A stretch of 64,000 bases of DNA from Lamellibrachia columna (lineage: Eukaryota; Annelida; Polychaeta; Sabellida; Siboglinidae). The DNA is taken from contig OY759261.1 of the NCBI GenBank assembly GCA_963662155.1, positions 36,817,522 to 36,881,521 of the forward strand. Reading direction: 5' to 3'. The stretch's first letter is position 1. Each line of letters starts with the position of its first letter. The translations under genes and the position numbers were made by a program. The notes beneath the pieces were generated by a model. The model did no database searches. It was not told where the DNA came from and saw nothing but the letters and a program-made list of their open reading frames with translations. Shown here piece after piece: positions 1 to 11,074 of the stretch.

Positions 1-1365
1 TTCATTTTTTGGGTTATTCTACTCACTGGAGACGTCTGAAAAGAAAACTGTACAAATATAAACTAAGAGCTGGACTACAAGATGGCACAAACTACATACT
101 TCTATGCCTATTAGTTTTGTTTGTATTTACATTCAAAATTGGACAGATAATTTATGAACACCATGTATATTTTGTTGCGCTCTCTGTTGTCTTTTTATTT
201 GTTGGACATCTCTGATGCTGTTGAGTTTGTACATTTACTTACCACTCTGTGACAGTCTTACTGACTACCTCAGTGCTGCCATCTGTCTGTAACAATCAAC
301 ACAGTTGTCAATGTCAGTATGTCACATGACCAATGTTGATGCAGTCAACAATTATTAGTTGTCTTACAAGTTGGCAACATAAACATCACCTTTAAGAGAA
401 ATGATTATAAGTAGTCTGACAACTAAGGACTGGTCTCAAAACACTGACGTAAGTGAATTGTTTCTTACATATATAAAGTAATTTTTTTAAGTTTTCTTCA
501 AATAACATATATATACAAACTAATTTAGCCTATTACAATACAATAAAAGGCCCAACAACTGTTTAAAAATAATGTTTTTATCCTCAGCGAGTGACTAAAT
601 ATCTGGCAAATTCCAGGTACTTTTACAGTCAGGCTCACCAAAATTAGGTAACAGTAAAGTATGTGTACACACATTCCAGTGACATCACAGCTGTGTGTGT
701 ACATATTCCTGGTTTCTGCAGGTTTGTTATGAAGTGTTAAAGTCGTACACACAAAGCTGATGACTAAACAAAAAGCTGTCATAATGGCACCGACCGTTGC
801 CAAATTAAAATTTTCTAGATTTTATTCTTCGAAAATACTGACAAATTCTGCGATCTGAGCTGCCAAATTTAGTCTGGCTGCTCAGCCATGTTGCAGCAGC
901 CAAAGCAGGACATTCTTAATCTAAGCCGGACAACTCACCATTCCTGACATTGTTTTTGAGCACTGCTAATGTGCTTTGTGTTTACTTCAAGCCGGTATAT
1001 CATTCAGTTCTTGAGAACTTGTTATTTTGCCATAATAATTTGAAACTGTCCTTAATCAGAAAACATTGCAGTGATTACACAAATAAAGACAATTACTGAA
1101 TCAATCATCTGACAGCGCTGGAGAAGAAATCGAGCCAACTGCTGTATGACTCCTACAAGACACAAACACGTATACAGTTTTCATCTGTGTTGCGCATCAG
1201 ATATGATAGGTGTGTTATTTAATCTAAAACATTATCTCAAAGTGTTGCTGTCAGTTATTTAAGTCTACTGCTCAATCCTTACATTGAAAATAAACCTTAT
1301 CATAACAATTTATATAAGAAATATTGTTCTAAATTATTACATAAATTAAAAAAAAGAAAAAAAAG
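1..1365. other. Interspersed sequence, no gene recognised
   Basis: AT-rich sequence with no tandem array, transposon terminus or convincing exon. A short open stretch near the left edge reads as a hydrophobic peptide but has no ATG and no recognised family. Weak splice-like words occur (for example a GTAAGT near 446) without a matching exon. Confidence 0.5.
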
Positions 1366-1684
1366 AAAAGGCGTTCTTATATAGCGCGGTATCCAGTCCT
1401 TGGGACTACTCAAAGCACTTTACACTTCACCCCCCGGAAAACCTGTCCATTCCATTGCCCTTTTGACTTCTCTTGGAAGCATTCAGCCATGCTGCAATTA
1501 CTGCAAGAAGACTGTTCATTCTGATATCCATCTCTGTCTGTAGCCAGGTACTCATTTATACAGCTGCGTGAACAACGTGGGATGAACGAAATTGGCAAAG
1601 CTTTGAAACGGCAAAAGAGAATTCGAACCCAGGTTCTCTCGATTGAGAACCCGACGTCCTAACCGCTAGGCTACCATGCCCCAC
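1366..1684 (-). mobile_element. tRNA-derived SINE, minus strand
   Basis: Read on the minus strand, the 5' end (from 1684) is tRNA-like. It has a pol III A box (TAGCCTAGCGGTTAGG, complement of 1658-1673) and a B box (GGGTTCGAATTC, complement of 1619-1630) at the usual spacing. The head resembles the D arm of tRNA-Glu. The anticodon arm has become a longer hairpin (GGTTCTC pairing with GAGAACC). About 250 bp of non-tRNA body follows, ending in a GCGCTATATAAG-like 3' segment and a T-rich tail near 1345-1370. This head/body/tail order is typical of tRNA-derived SINEs in marine animals; the exact family is not assigned. The element's 5' end abuts the 57-bp array, which is built from its head. Confidence 0.8.
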
Positions 1685-4600
1685 TAGTCTGTCTCTCTAT
1701 TGAGAGCCCGACGTTCTAACCGCTAGGCTACCGTGCCCCACCAGTATGTCTCTCTATTGAGGGCCTGGCATACTAACCGCTAGGCTACTGTGCTCCACCA
1801 GTCTGTCTCTCTATTGAGAGCCTGACGTTCTAACCGCTAGGATACTACGCCCCACTAGTCTGTCTCTCTATTGAGAGCCTGACGTTCTAACCGCTAGGCT
1901 ACTGTGCCCCACTAGTCTGTCTCTCTATTGTGAACCCGACGTTCCAACCACTAGGCTAATGTGCCCCACTAGTATGTCTCTCTATTGAGAAACCGACGTT
2001 CCAACCGCTAGGCTACCGTGCCCCACCAGTCTGTCTCTCTATTGAGGGCCTGGCATACTAACCGCTAGGCTACTGCGCCCCACCAGTCTGTCTCTCTATT
2101 GAGAGCCTGACGTTCTAACCGCTAAGCTACCTTGCCCCACTAGTCTGTCTCTCTATTGAGGGCCTGGCATACTAACCGCTAGGCTACTGCGCCCCACCAG
2201 TCTGTCTCTCTATTGAGAGCCTGACGTTCTAACCGCTAAGCTACCTTGCCCCACTAGCCTGTCTCTCTCTCTATTGAGAGCCTGACATTCTAACCGCTAG
2301 GTTAATGTGCCCCACCAGTCTGTCTCTCTATTGAGAGCCTGACATTCTAACCGCTAGGCTACTGTGCCCCACTAGTCTGTCTCTCTATTGAGAGCCTGAC
2401 ATTCTAACTGTTAGGCTACTGTGCCCTACTAGTCTGTCTCTCTATTGAGAGCCTGACGTTCTAACCGCTAGGCTACTGCGCCCCACCAGTCTGTCTCTCT
2501 ATTGAGAGCCTGACGTTCTAACCGCTAGGCTACTGTGCCCCACCAGTCTGTCTCTCTATTAAGAGCCTGACGTTCTAACCGCTAGGCTACCGCGCCCCAC
2601 CAGTCTGTCTCTCTATTGAGAGCCTGACGTTCTAACCGCTAGGCTACCGCCCCACCAGTATGTCTCTCTATTGAGAGCCTGACGTTCTAACCGCAAGGCT
2701 ACTGCGCCCCACCAGTATGTCTCTCTATTGAGAGCCTGACGTTCTAACCGCTAGGCTACCGCCCCACCAGTCTGTCTCTCTATTTAGAGCCTGACGTTCT
2801 AACCGCTAGGTTACTGTGCCCCACTAGTCTGTCTCTCTATTGAGAGCCTGACGCTCTAACCGCTAGGCTACCTTGCCCCACTAGCCTGTCTCTCTATTGA
2901 GAGCCTGACGTTCTAACCGCTAGGCTAATGTGCCCCACCAGTATGTCTCTCTATTGAGAGCCTGACGTTCTAACCGCTAGGCTACTGCGCCCCACCAGTA
3001 TGTCTCTCTATTGAGAGCCTGACGTTCTAACCGCTAGGCTACCGCCCCACCAGTCTGTCTCTCTATTTAGAGCCTGACGTTCTAACCGCTAGGTTACTGT
3101 GCCCCACTAGTCTGTCTCTCTATTGAGAGCCTGACGCTCTAACCGCTAGGCTACCTTGCCCCACTAGCCTGTCTCTCTATTGAGAGCCTGACGTTCTAAC
3201 CGCTAGGCTAATGTGCCCCACCATTCTGTCTCTCTATTGAGAGCCTGACGTTCTAACCACTAGGCTACTGCGCCCCACCAGTCTGTCTCTCTATTGAGAG
3301 CCTGACGTTCTAACCGCTAGGGTACTGTGCCCCACCATTCTGTCTCTCTATTAAGAGCCTGACATTCTAACCGCTAGGCTACCGCGCCCCACCAGTCTGT
3401 CTCTCTATTGAGAGCCTGACGTTCTAACCGCTAGGCTACTGTGCCCCACTAGTCTGTCTCTCTATTGCGAACCCGACGTTCTAACCACTAGGCTAATGTG
3501 CCCCAATAATATGTCTCTCTATTGAGAACCCGACCTTCCAACCGCTAGGCTGCTGTGCCCCACTACTCTGTTTCCCTATTGAGAGCCTGACGTTCTAACC
3601 GCTAGGCTACCTTGCCCCACTAGCCTGTCTCTCTCTCTCTATTGAGAGCCTGACATTATAACCGCTAGGCTAATGTGCCCCACCAGTCTGTCTCTCTATT
3701 GAGAGCCTGACATTCTAACTGCTAGGCTACTGTGCCCTACTAGTCTGTCTCTCTATTGAGAGCCTGACGTTCTAACCGCTAGGCTACTGAGCCCCACCAG
3801 TCTGTCTCTCTATTGAGAGCCTGACTTTCTAACCGCTAGGCTAATGTGCCCCACCAGTCTGTCTCTCTATTGAGAGCCTGACGTTCTAACCACTATGCTA
3901 CTGTGCCCCACTAGTATGTCTGTCTCTCTATTGAGAGCCTGACGTTATAACCGATTGGCTACTGCGCCCCACCAGTCTGTCTCTCTATTGAGAGCCTGAC
4001 GTTCTAACCGCTAGGGTACTGTGCCCCACCAGTCTGTCTCTCTATTAAGTGCCTGACATTCTAACCGCTAGGCTACCGCGCCCCACCAGTATGTCTCTCT
4101 ATTGAGAGCCTGACGTTCTAACCGCTAGGCTACTGTGCCCCACCAGTATGTCTCTCTATTAAGAGCCTGACGTTCTAACCGCTAGGCTACCGCGCCCCAC
4201 CAGTCTGTCTCTCTATTGAGAGCCTGACGTTCTAACCGCTAGGCTACCGCCCCACCAGTCTGTCTCTCTATTGAGAGCCTGACGTTCTAACCGCTAGGTT
4301 ACTGTGCCCCACTAGTCTGTCTCTCTATTGAGAGCCTGACGTTCTAACCGCTAGGCTACCTTGCCCCACTAGCCTGTCTCTCTATTGAGAGCCTGACGTT
4401 CTAACCGCTAGGCTAATGTGCCCCACCAGTCTGTCTCTCTATTGAGAGCCTGACGTTGTAACCACTAGGCTACTGTGCCCCACTAGTATGTATGTCTCTC
4501 TATTGAGAGCCTGACGTTCTAACCGCTAGGCTACTGCGCCCCACCAGTCTGTCTCTCTATTGAGAGCCTGACGTTCTAACCGCTAGGGTACTGTGCCCCA

Positions 4601-6505
4601 CCAGTCTGTCTCTCTATTAAGAGCCTGACATTCTAACCGCTAGGCTACCGCGCCCCACCAGTCTGTCTCTCTATTGAGAGCCTGACGTTCTAACCGCTAG
4701 GCTACTGTGCCCCACTAATCTGTCTCTCTATTGCGAACCCGACGTTCTAACCACTAGGCTAATGTGCCCCACTAGTATGTCTCTCTTTTGAGAACCCGAC
4801 GTTCCAACCGCTAGGCTGCTGTGCCCCACTAGTATGTTTCCCTATTGAGAACCCGACGTTCTAACCGCTAGGTTACTGTGCCCCACTAGTCTGTCTCTCT
4901 ATTGAGAGCCTGACGTTCTAACGGCTAGGCTACCTTGCTCCACTAGCCTGTCTCTCTATTGAGAGCCTGACGTTCTAACCGCTAGGCTACCACGCCCCAC
5001 CAGTCTGTCTCTCTATTGAGAGCCTGACGTTCTAACCGCTAGGCTACCGTGCCCCACCAGTCTGTCTCTCTATTGAGAGCCTGACATTCTAACTGCTAGG
5101 CTACTGTGCCCTACTAGTCTGTCTCTCTATTGAGAGCCTGACGTTCTAACCGCTAGGCTACTGAGCCCCACCAGTCTGTCTCTCTATTGAGAGCCTGACT
5201 TTCTAACCGCTAGGCTAATGTGCCCCACCAGTCTGTCTCTCTATTGAGAGCCTGACGTTCTAACCACTATGCTACTGTGCCCCACTAGTATGTCTGTCTC
5301 TCTATTGAGAGCCTGACGTTATAACCGATTGGCTACTGCGCCCCACCAGTCTGTCTCTCTATTGAGAGCCTGACGTTCTAACCGCTAGGGTACTGTGCCC
5401 CACCAGTCTGTCTCTCTATTAAGTGCCTGACATTCTAACCGCTAGGCTACCGCGCCCCACCAGTATGTCTCTCTATTGAGAGCCTGACGTTCTAACCGCT
5501 AGGCTACTGTGCCCCACCAGTATGTCTCTCTATTAAGAGCCTGACGTTCTAACCGCTAGGCTACCGCGCCCCACCAGTCTGTCTCTCTATTGAGAGCCTG
5601 ACGTTCTAACCGCTAGGCTACCGCCCCACCAGTCTGTCTCTCTATTGAGAGCCTGACGTTCTAACCGCTAGGTTACTGTGCCCCACTAGTCTGTCTCTCT
5701 ATTGAGAGCCTGACGTTCTAACCGCTAGGCTACCTTGCCCCACTAGCCTGTCTCTCTATTGAGAGCCTGACGTTCTAACCGCTAGGCTAATGTGCCCCAC
5801 CAGTCTGTCTCTCTATTGAGAGCCTGACGTTGTAACCACTAGGCTACTGTGCCCCACTAGTATGTATGTCTCTCTATTGAGAGCCTGACGTTCTAACCGC
5901 TAGGCTACTGCGCCCCACCAGTCTGTCTCTCTATTGAGAGCCTGACGTTCTAACCGCTAGGGTACTGTGCCCCACCAGTCTGTCTCTCTATTAAGAGCCT
6001 GACATTCTAACCGCTAGGCTACCGCGCCCCACCAGTCTGTCTCTCTATTGAGAGCCTGACGTTCTAACCGCTAGGCTACTGTGCCCCACTAATCTGTCTC
6101 TCTATTGCGAACCCGACGTTCTAACCACTAGGCTAATGTGCCCCACTAGTATGTCTCTCTTTTGAGAACCCGACGTTCCAACCGCTAGGCTGCTGTGCCC
6201 CGCTAGTATGTTTCCCTATTGAGAACCCGACGTTCTAACCGCTAGGTTACTGTGCCCCACTAGTCTGTCTCTCTATTGAGAGCCTGACGTTCTAACGGCT
6301 AGGCTACCTTGCTCCACTAGCCTGTCTCTCTATTGAGAGCCTGACGTTCTAACCGCTAGGCTACCACGCCCCACCAGTCTGTCTCTCTATTGAGAGCCTG
6401 ACGTTCTAACCGCTAGGCTACCGTGCCCCACCAGTCTGTCTCTCTATTGAGAGTCTGACATTCTAACCGCTAGGCTACCGTGCTCCACTAGTCTCTCTAT
6501 TGTAA
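1685..6505 (-). repeat. 57-bp satellite, about 85 copies, from the SINE 5' half
   Basis: About 85 tandem copies of a 57-bp unit. On the minus strand each unit contains GTAGCCTAGCGGTTAGAA (the tRNA A-box region) and an anticodon-arm-like hairpin (CTCTC, 4-nt loop, GAGAG). It lacks the B box and SINE body present in the adjacent SINE at 1366-1684. The unit is therefore the SINE head amplified in tandem. Variants differ by point changes (GTGCC/GCGCC/CCGCC before CCAC) and by small indels such as extra CT or TATG. A higher-order repeat of exactly 1,374 bp is visible: the marker ATAACCGATTGG recurs at 3947 and 5321, and GACGTTGTAACC recurs at the same offset. No protein-coding potential. Confidence 0.9.
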
Positions 6506-6848
6506 AATTATGTGACCAATTTACATAGCAGAGCTAACACTGAATGTTGTTTTGTCAACCGACAGTTCCTATGATTAATATTCTACATAATATGAACTGG
6601 CAAGTTTGTAAATAATTGTGTGTAATTTCAATTAGGTAAAAATTTGCAAATTCCTAGTGTTAGTTATACAACTCCAAAGTAGTTATCCACATCCACAGTG
6701 AAATTATATATCATGTTCTTTCCTCAATGTTTCTCTTATGCCTTATCTTTAAAAACAGAATTGTACTGTTTAATTAATTGTACTTGTTGTAAAGATCAAC
6801 ATTAAACTAGATTTACTTTGAGAAAAAGACCAGCAAGTATGTCAAATC

Positions 6849-6997
6849 ATGATTCTTAGGACAATAAAACATAATGTTCCCATCATGGTCTTTAGTGTAA
6901 CATGATCCTTAGGACAACTAAACATAATGTTCCCATCATGATCTTTAGTGTAACATGATCCTTCGGACAATAAAACATGTTCCCATCATAATCTAAG
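6849..6997 (+). repeat. 53-bp tandem repeat, about 2.8 copies
   Basis: Three consecutive copies sharing ATGATCCTTAGGACAA, CATAATGTTCCCATCAT and TTTAGTGTAAC. The third copy is shortened. Flanking sequence 6506-6848 and 6998-7094 is AT-rich and holds nothing recognisable. Confidence 0.85.
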
Positions 6998-7094
6998 GGT
7001 AGGTCAAACGAAGTGGGTATGATTAGGACAATTCTAGTTTCAAGGTTTGTTAGAATTTGCTACTGTACAGCCTTGAGAGACATTTAGAGGCTGA

Positions 7095-7265
7095 CTGTAC
7101 AGAAGGGCATCAGAAGAGAAACAAATCATACGACTGGCTGAGAAAAGGGACAACAGAAATCAGAGGTCTACAAATCCTGCACCTTCTCAGCCCACTGCCT
7201 TCACCTGCAGCAAGTGTGACAGAGGCTGTCATGTCAGAGTGGGGCTCTTGTGTCACACCATGTGA
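7095..7265 (+). pseudogene. LINE ORF2 C-terminal zinc-finger end (fragment)
   Basis: One frame reads a basic, Lys/Arg/Glu-rich helix (ASEEKQIIRLAEKR) and then FTCSKCDRGC followed by a conserved RVGLLCH. This C-x2-C-x3-C...R-x-GL-x2-H signature is the single zinc finger that ends ORF2 of many LINEs in lancelets, molluscs and fish. A stop lies just upstream in the same frame (at 7092-7094) and one follows at 7263-7265, so only the extreme C-terminus is left. The finger itself is the seed of the 95-bp array that starts at 7196. Family assignment is from motif recognition only; no catalytic part is present here. Confidence 0.6.
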
Positions 7266-7854
7266 TGTACAACACAGAGTTGACCACCACTGTCTTCACC
7301 TGCAGCAAGTGTGACAGAGACTGTCATGTCAGAGTGGGGCTCTCGTGTCACACCAGGTGATGTATAACACAGAGTTGACCACCACTGTCTTCACCTGCAG
7401 CAAGTGTGACAGAGGCTGTCATGTCAGAGTGGGGCTCTTGTGTCTCACCAGGTGATGAACAACAGAGTTGACCACCACTGCCTTCACCTGCAGCAAGTGT
7501 GACAGAGACTGTCATGTCAGAGTGGGGCTCTTGTGTCACACCAGGTGATGTACAACACAGAGTTGACCACAACTGCCTTCACCTGCAGCAAGTGTGACAG
7601 AGACTGTCATGTCAGAGTGGGGCTCTTGTGTCACACCAGGTGATGCACAACACAGAGTTGACCACCACTGCTTTCACCTGCAGCAAGTGTGACAGAGGCT
7701 GTCATGTCAGAGTGGGGCTCTTGTGTCACACCAGGTGATGTACAACAGAGTTGACCACCACTGCCTTCACCTGCAGCAAGTGTGACAGAGGCTGTCATGT
7801 CAGAGTGGGGCTCTTGTGTCACACCAGGTGATGTACAACAGAGTTGACCACCAC
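7196..7854 (+). repeat. 95-bp minisatellite, 7 copies, from LINE zinc-finger codons
   Basis: Units begin at about 7196, 7291, 7386, 7479, 7574, 7669 and 7762 (period 95, two copies of 93 through loss of CA in AACACAG). Each unit carries TTCACCTGCAGCAAGTGTGA and GTCAGAGTGGGGCTCTTGTG, which encode the FTCSKCDR and VRVGLL parts of the LINE finger, followed by a TGA-containing spacer. The long minus-strand reading frames over this array are by-products of the repeat. Confidence 0.85.
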
Positions 7855-8208
7855 GGCACAAACCATTGTCTTGCGAGAATAACAAGTAACTTGAAACTAT
7901 TCAGAATTATCCAAACATGGATCAGGTTTTTGACTACACCACAATTGGGTATTAAAAAGTATGTATATAGAAAAAAAATAGGTCTATAGCCAAACTATTT
8001 TGGAAAACTCAACTTCAATATTGTTTACTGCAGTCAGACATCTGTGGATGTGGCTTCAGGATGGTTTTAGTTTGTGGCTGCTCGATTAGTGGAAGGAAAC
8101 AGTGTGACATGTCTGTTACCCAATTGAGGCGAAGTATAAACCATGACCTACATACATTTTATAAGGCAGGATTAAAAAGGCAAAGGTCAATGTAAAGAAT
8201 TCAGTAAC
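7855..8208. other. Intergenic or intronic sequence
   Basis: No repeat, terminus or reading frame recognised. If the exon at 8209-8312 is real, this would be its downstream intron on the minus strand. Confidence 0.4.
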
Positions 8209-8312
8209 CTTGAATCGTTTGCTGCGTGACGACACTGGACGAGTGTCTTCCACTTGGTGTAGATGTCAGAGATGTCAAAGCCAGGCGACCCAACAAGTGT
8301 AGAGTCTTCCTC
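8209..8312 (-). CDS. Candidate internal coding exon, product unknown
   Basis: On the minus strand a 104-nt segment lies between a good acceptor (GTGACTTTCAG) and a donor (TTCAAG|GTTACT). One frame reads acidic then mixed sequence with the parts EEDSTLVGSPGFDIS and DIYTKWKTLVQCRH, with no stop. A second frame is also open and the third has a stop. GC is higher than in the flanks and residue use is protein-like (Trp, Cys, Asp, no low complexity). It does not match any transposon family I recognise, so an exon of an ordinary host gene transcribed leftward is the best reading. If frame 0 is right, the exon starts at phase 0 and ends two bases into a codon. No neighbouring exon was found, so the gene cannot be named. 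Confidence 0.4.
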
Positions 8313-8438
8313 CTGAAAGTCACAATAACATGACTGTAACGTTATGTAACCATTACTGTCCACTGTTACATGGTATTAATCATGCAATACATTACATAAT
8401 GCATTATAAATCTTGCAATGGATAAAATGGCTGCTCTC

Positions 8439-8602
8439 CTCTTTATTTCTGAAGTCTGGGGTGAGGCTGGCACTGATACCTCTTTATCCATGAGAACTGG
8501 GGTGAGGCTGGCACTGATACCTCTTTATCCCTGAGAACCGGGATGAGGCTGGCACTGATACTTCTTTATCCCTGAGGTCCGGCGTGAGGCTCACTCTGAT
8601 AC
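8439..8602 (+). repeat. 41-bp tandem repeat, 4 copies
   Basis: Four exact-length units (164 bp) with the core GTGAGGCTGGCACTGATAC and CTCTTTATCCCTGAGAA. A single diverged copy of the same unit (CTCTTTATCCCTGA...) occurs alone near 15596, suggesting a dispersed parent element, possibly the 3' region of the LINE type next to it. Confidence 0.85.
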
Positions 8603-8654
8603 GGGTTGTCAAATTTGTTCCCCTTCTACTTCATTATTGATCCTATTTCACTGC

Positions 8655-8880
8655 TGTCTCCAACCCCCTCGTCTCCACTCCCCCATTCCTCGCTTTCCAC
8701 TCCCCTCATACCCCAGCCAATTCTCTTTTCACGCAGTCCTCCCATTTCAATCTTGATCTTCCTCTTCTCCTTCTACCCTCCACTCTAAGTTAATTTGTTC
8801 TCTCCATCAACCGATCCCCTTCCACTCTGTCCAACCCACTTTAGCCAGCTCCTCACCAGCTTCCTCCTGACTCTCTCCCA
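8655..8880 (-). pseudogene. LINE ORF2 C-terminal fragment, minus strand
   Basis: Read on the minus strand, short stretches in shifting frames give RKLVRSWLKWVG, EGDRLMERTN and GRRRRGRSRLKWEDCVKREL, then a stop. This basic RGRxxLxWEDCVxR block is the C-terminal region of ORF2 in a common invertebrate LINE lineage. The same block occurs, better preserved, at 16997-17420. At least one frameshift and one stop separate the pieces. The N-terminal side continues into the 52-bp array at 8881-9712. Confidence 0.6.
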
Positions 8881-9712
8881 CTAACCTCCTCCCTCAGCTC
8901 CTCCATTATTCCCTTGTCTACTCTCTCTCCCACCAACCTCCTCTCTCAGCTCCTCCATTCTTCCCTTGTCTACTCTCTCCCCCACCAACCTCCTCCCTCA
9001 GCTCCTCCATTCTTCCCTTGTCTGCTCTCTCTCCCACCAACCTCCTTCCTCAGCTCCTCCATTCTTCCCTTGTCTACTCTCTCACACACCAACCTCCTCC
9101 CTCAGTTCCTCCATTATTCCCTTGTCTACTCTGTGTCCCACCAACCTCCTCTCTCAGCTCCTCCATTCTTCCCTTGTCTACTCTCTCTCACACACCAACC
9201 TCCTTCCTCAGCTCCTCCATTCTTCCCTTGTCTACTCTCTCTCCCACCAAACTCCTCCCTCAGTTCCTCCATTCTTCCCTTGTCTACTCTCTCTCACTCC
9301 AACCTCCTCCCTCAGCTCCTCCATTCTTCCCTTGTTTACTCTCTCTCCCACCAAACTCCTCCCTCAGTTCCTCCATTCTTCCCTTGTCTACTCTCTTTCC
9401 CACCAACCTCCTCCCTCAGTTCCTCCATTCTTCCCTTGTCTACTCTCTCTCCCACCAACCTCCTCCCTCAGCTCCTCCATTCTTCCCTGGTCTACTCTCT
9501 CTCACTCCAACCTCCTCCCTCAGCTCCTCCATTCTTCCCTTGTCTACTCTCTCTGCCACCAACCTCCTCCCTCAGTTCCTCCATTCTTCCCTTGTCTACT
9601 CTCTCTCCCACCAACCTCCTCCCTCAGTTCCTCCATTCTTCCCTTGTCTACTCTCTCTCCCACCAACCTCCTCCCTCAGGTCCTCCATTCTTCCCTTGTC
9701 TACTCTCTTCAC
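8881..9712 (-). repeat. 52-bp pyrimidine-rich minisatellite, about 16 copies, LINE-derived
   Basis: Units share CAGCTCCTCCATTCTTCC and CTTGTCTACTCTCTCTCC. Read on the minus strand the unit begins LREEVGGRESRQ, which matches the residues just N-terminal of KLVRSWLKW in the adjoining LINE fragment, so the unit looks like amplified LINE coding DNA. The plus strand lacks stops in all three frames, which creates three long overlapping Ser/Pro/Leu-rich reading frames; these are artefacts of a 52-bp stop-free unit. Confidence 0.8.
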
Positions 9713-10271
9713 TCATCCTGTTTGCGTTGACCACAAATTAACAAATCTTATTAATTGACTGTGTATATTATTTCACGAATATGGTGACATCAATAATTGG
9801 CCGACCCCGAATCAATCAAGTTTGAGTCGCATAGACTAAGGTACATCAAAAACCGGAAACAAATTATTGATCTGATGTTTGAATAATTGTTTGTATTTCA
9901 AGGCAGACATAACAAATCCCATCTTTAAGACTGATTTACAAAATATCTTTGAAATGCATAATTAATAGTTGTACACTAGATAGGAATGAAGAGTATGAAC
10001 CGTCTCAAAACGAAGAACATGCAGCAGTTCTTTTAATTGGCTGTTTATTGACGTTTTCTGAAAACAAGGCACGCTTAGGTCAATTCAATGTGAGGACATT
10101 TAATAAGGTATGCATGCATGCTCGTGTGCATGCCTATGTGAGCATACATGCATGTGTTTGCATGCTAGCATGCAGACATTTAGTCCATGGAGTCAGTTTT
10201 TTTAACATTACTATAATTCTGGAATGACAATGATTTTATACCTAAACAACATTTGTACTGAACATTGTACT
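9713..10271. other. AT-rich spacer with a GCATGC-rich palindromic patch
   Basis: No gene recognised. Between about 10110 and 10183 the sequence has many overlapping GCATGC/CATGCATG palindromes in alternating purine-pyrimidine order, a Z-DNA- or hairpin-prone composition. Confidence 0.5.
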
Positions 10272-10600
10272 GGACAGTGATTTTATGACACCGAACTGAG
10301 GACAGTGTGGAGACTGAACTGAGGACAGTGATGATGCTGAACTGAGGATAGTGATGATACTGAACTGAGGACAGTAGTGAGACTGAACTGAGGACAATGA
10401 TGAGACTGATTTAAGGACAGTGAAGATACTGAACTAAGGACAGTGATGAGACTGAACTGAGGACAGTAGTGAGACACTGAACTGAGGACAATGATGAGAC
10501 TGATCTAAGGACAGTGAAGATACTGAATGGAGGACCATGAGACTGAATTGATAACAGTGAAAAGACTGAACTGAGGACAGCGAAGATACTGAGGACACTA
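10272..10600 (+). repeat. Degenerate minisatellite, 20-24-bp units
   Basis: About 14 imperfect units with the core GACTGAACTGAGGACAGTGA. Unit length varies, so it is older or more diverged than the other arrays. The reading frames across it are shadows. Confidence 0.75.
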
Positions 10601-10894
10601 TCCTGGGAGACAGTCAGCGATTCATGTTGACGACTGAATGCAGGGAAGCAATCTTGGGAAGGAACTGCATATATGACACTCCCAGTGCAGCTCCCTTTCC
10701 CAGTAGGGAGTGGACCGCTCCATAAGGGAAGACAAAGTAAGGCACATTTCACAACATTTATGTATGTCGATTCAGGTTGCTCCTTCTGCTATTTAAACAA
10801 CAAATGTTTTGTGAATTGTGACATATATCATATATCCAGCACAATCTATAGCCAAACTACCCAAGCTTAAAAACAGCAGCAAGAGTATTCAAGC

Positions 10895-10948
10895 CTGGAG
10901 TATCTCGAACTAGGGTCCAATGTTGCAACCACTGTGTCATCGCCACAC
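10895..10948 (-). mobile_element. Possible tRNA-like SINE remnant
   Basis: On the minus strand GGCGATGACACAGTGGTTGC resembles a pol III A box, and TAGTTCGAGATACTCC about 25 bp downstream resembles a decayed B box. There is no closed acceptor stem. This is a weak call; a chance match is possible. Confidence 0.3.
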
Positions 10949-11074
10949 AAAACTGATGGCCCTTAAATCAAAATCATGTACTTGTTGTTCAGAATTGACT
11001 TCAAATTAGATATTGTTGAAGTTCCAACAGTTTTGGTTGCAACAAGTATTGTGTTAGTATAACTAATATAACAC

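Noticed and set aside
1619..1684. Functional tRNA gene
   Set aside because: A and B boxes are present, but there is no closed acceptor stem and the anticodon arm is distorted. The body and tail identify a SINE.
7348..7885. Two minus-strand frames with repeated TSPGVTQEPHSDMT-type segments
   Set aside because: They are on the antisense side of the LINE-derived 95-bp array; the unit length makes them open by chance.
8914..9758. Three overlapping 250-codon Ser/Pro/Leu-rich frames
   Set aside because: A 52-bp stop-free repeat necessarily opens all three frames. The homology is on the opposite strand (LINE C-terminal region).
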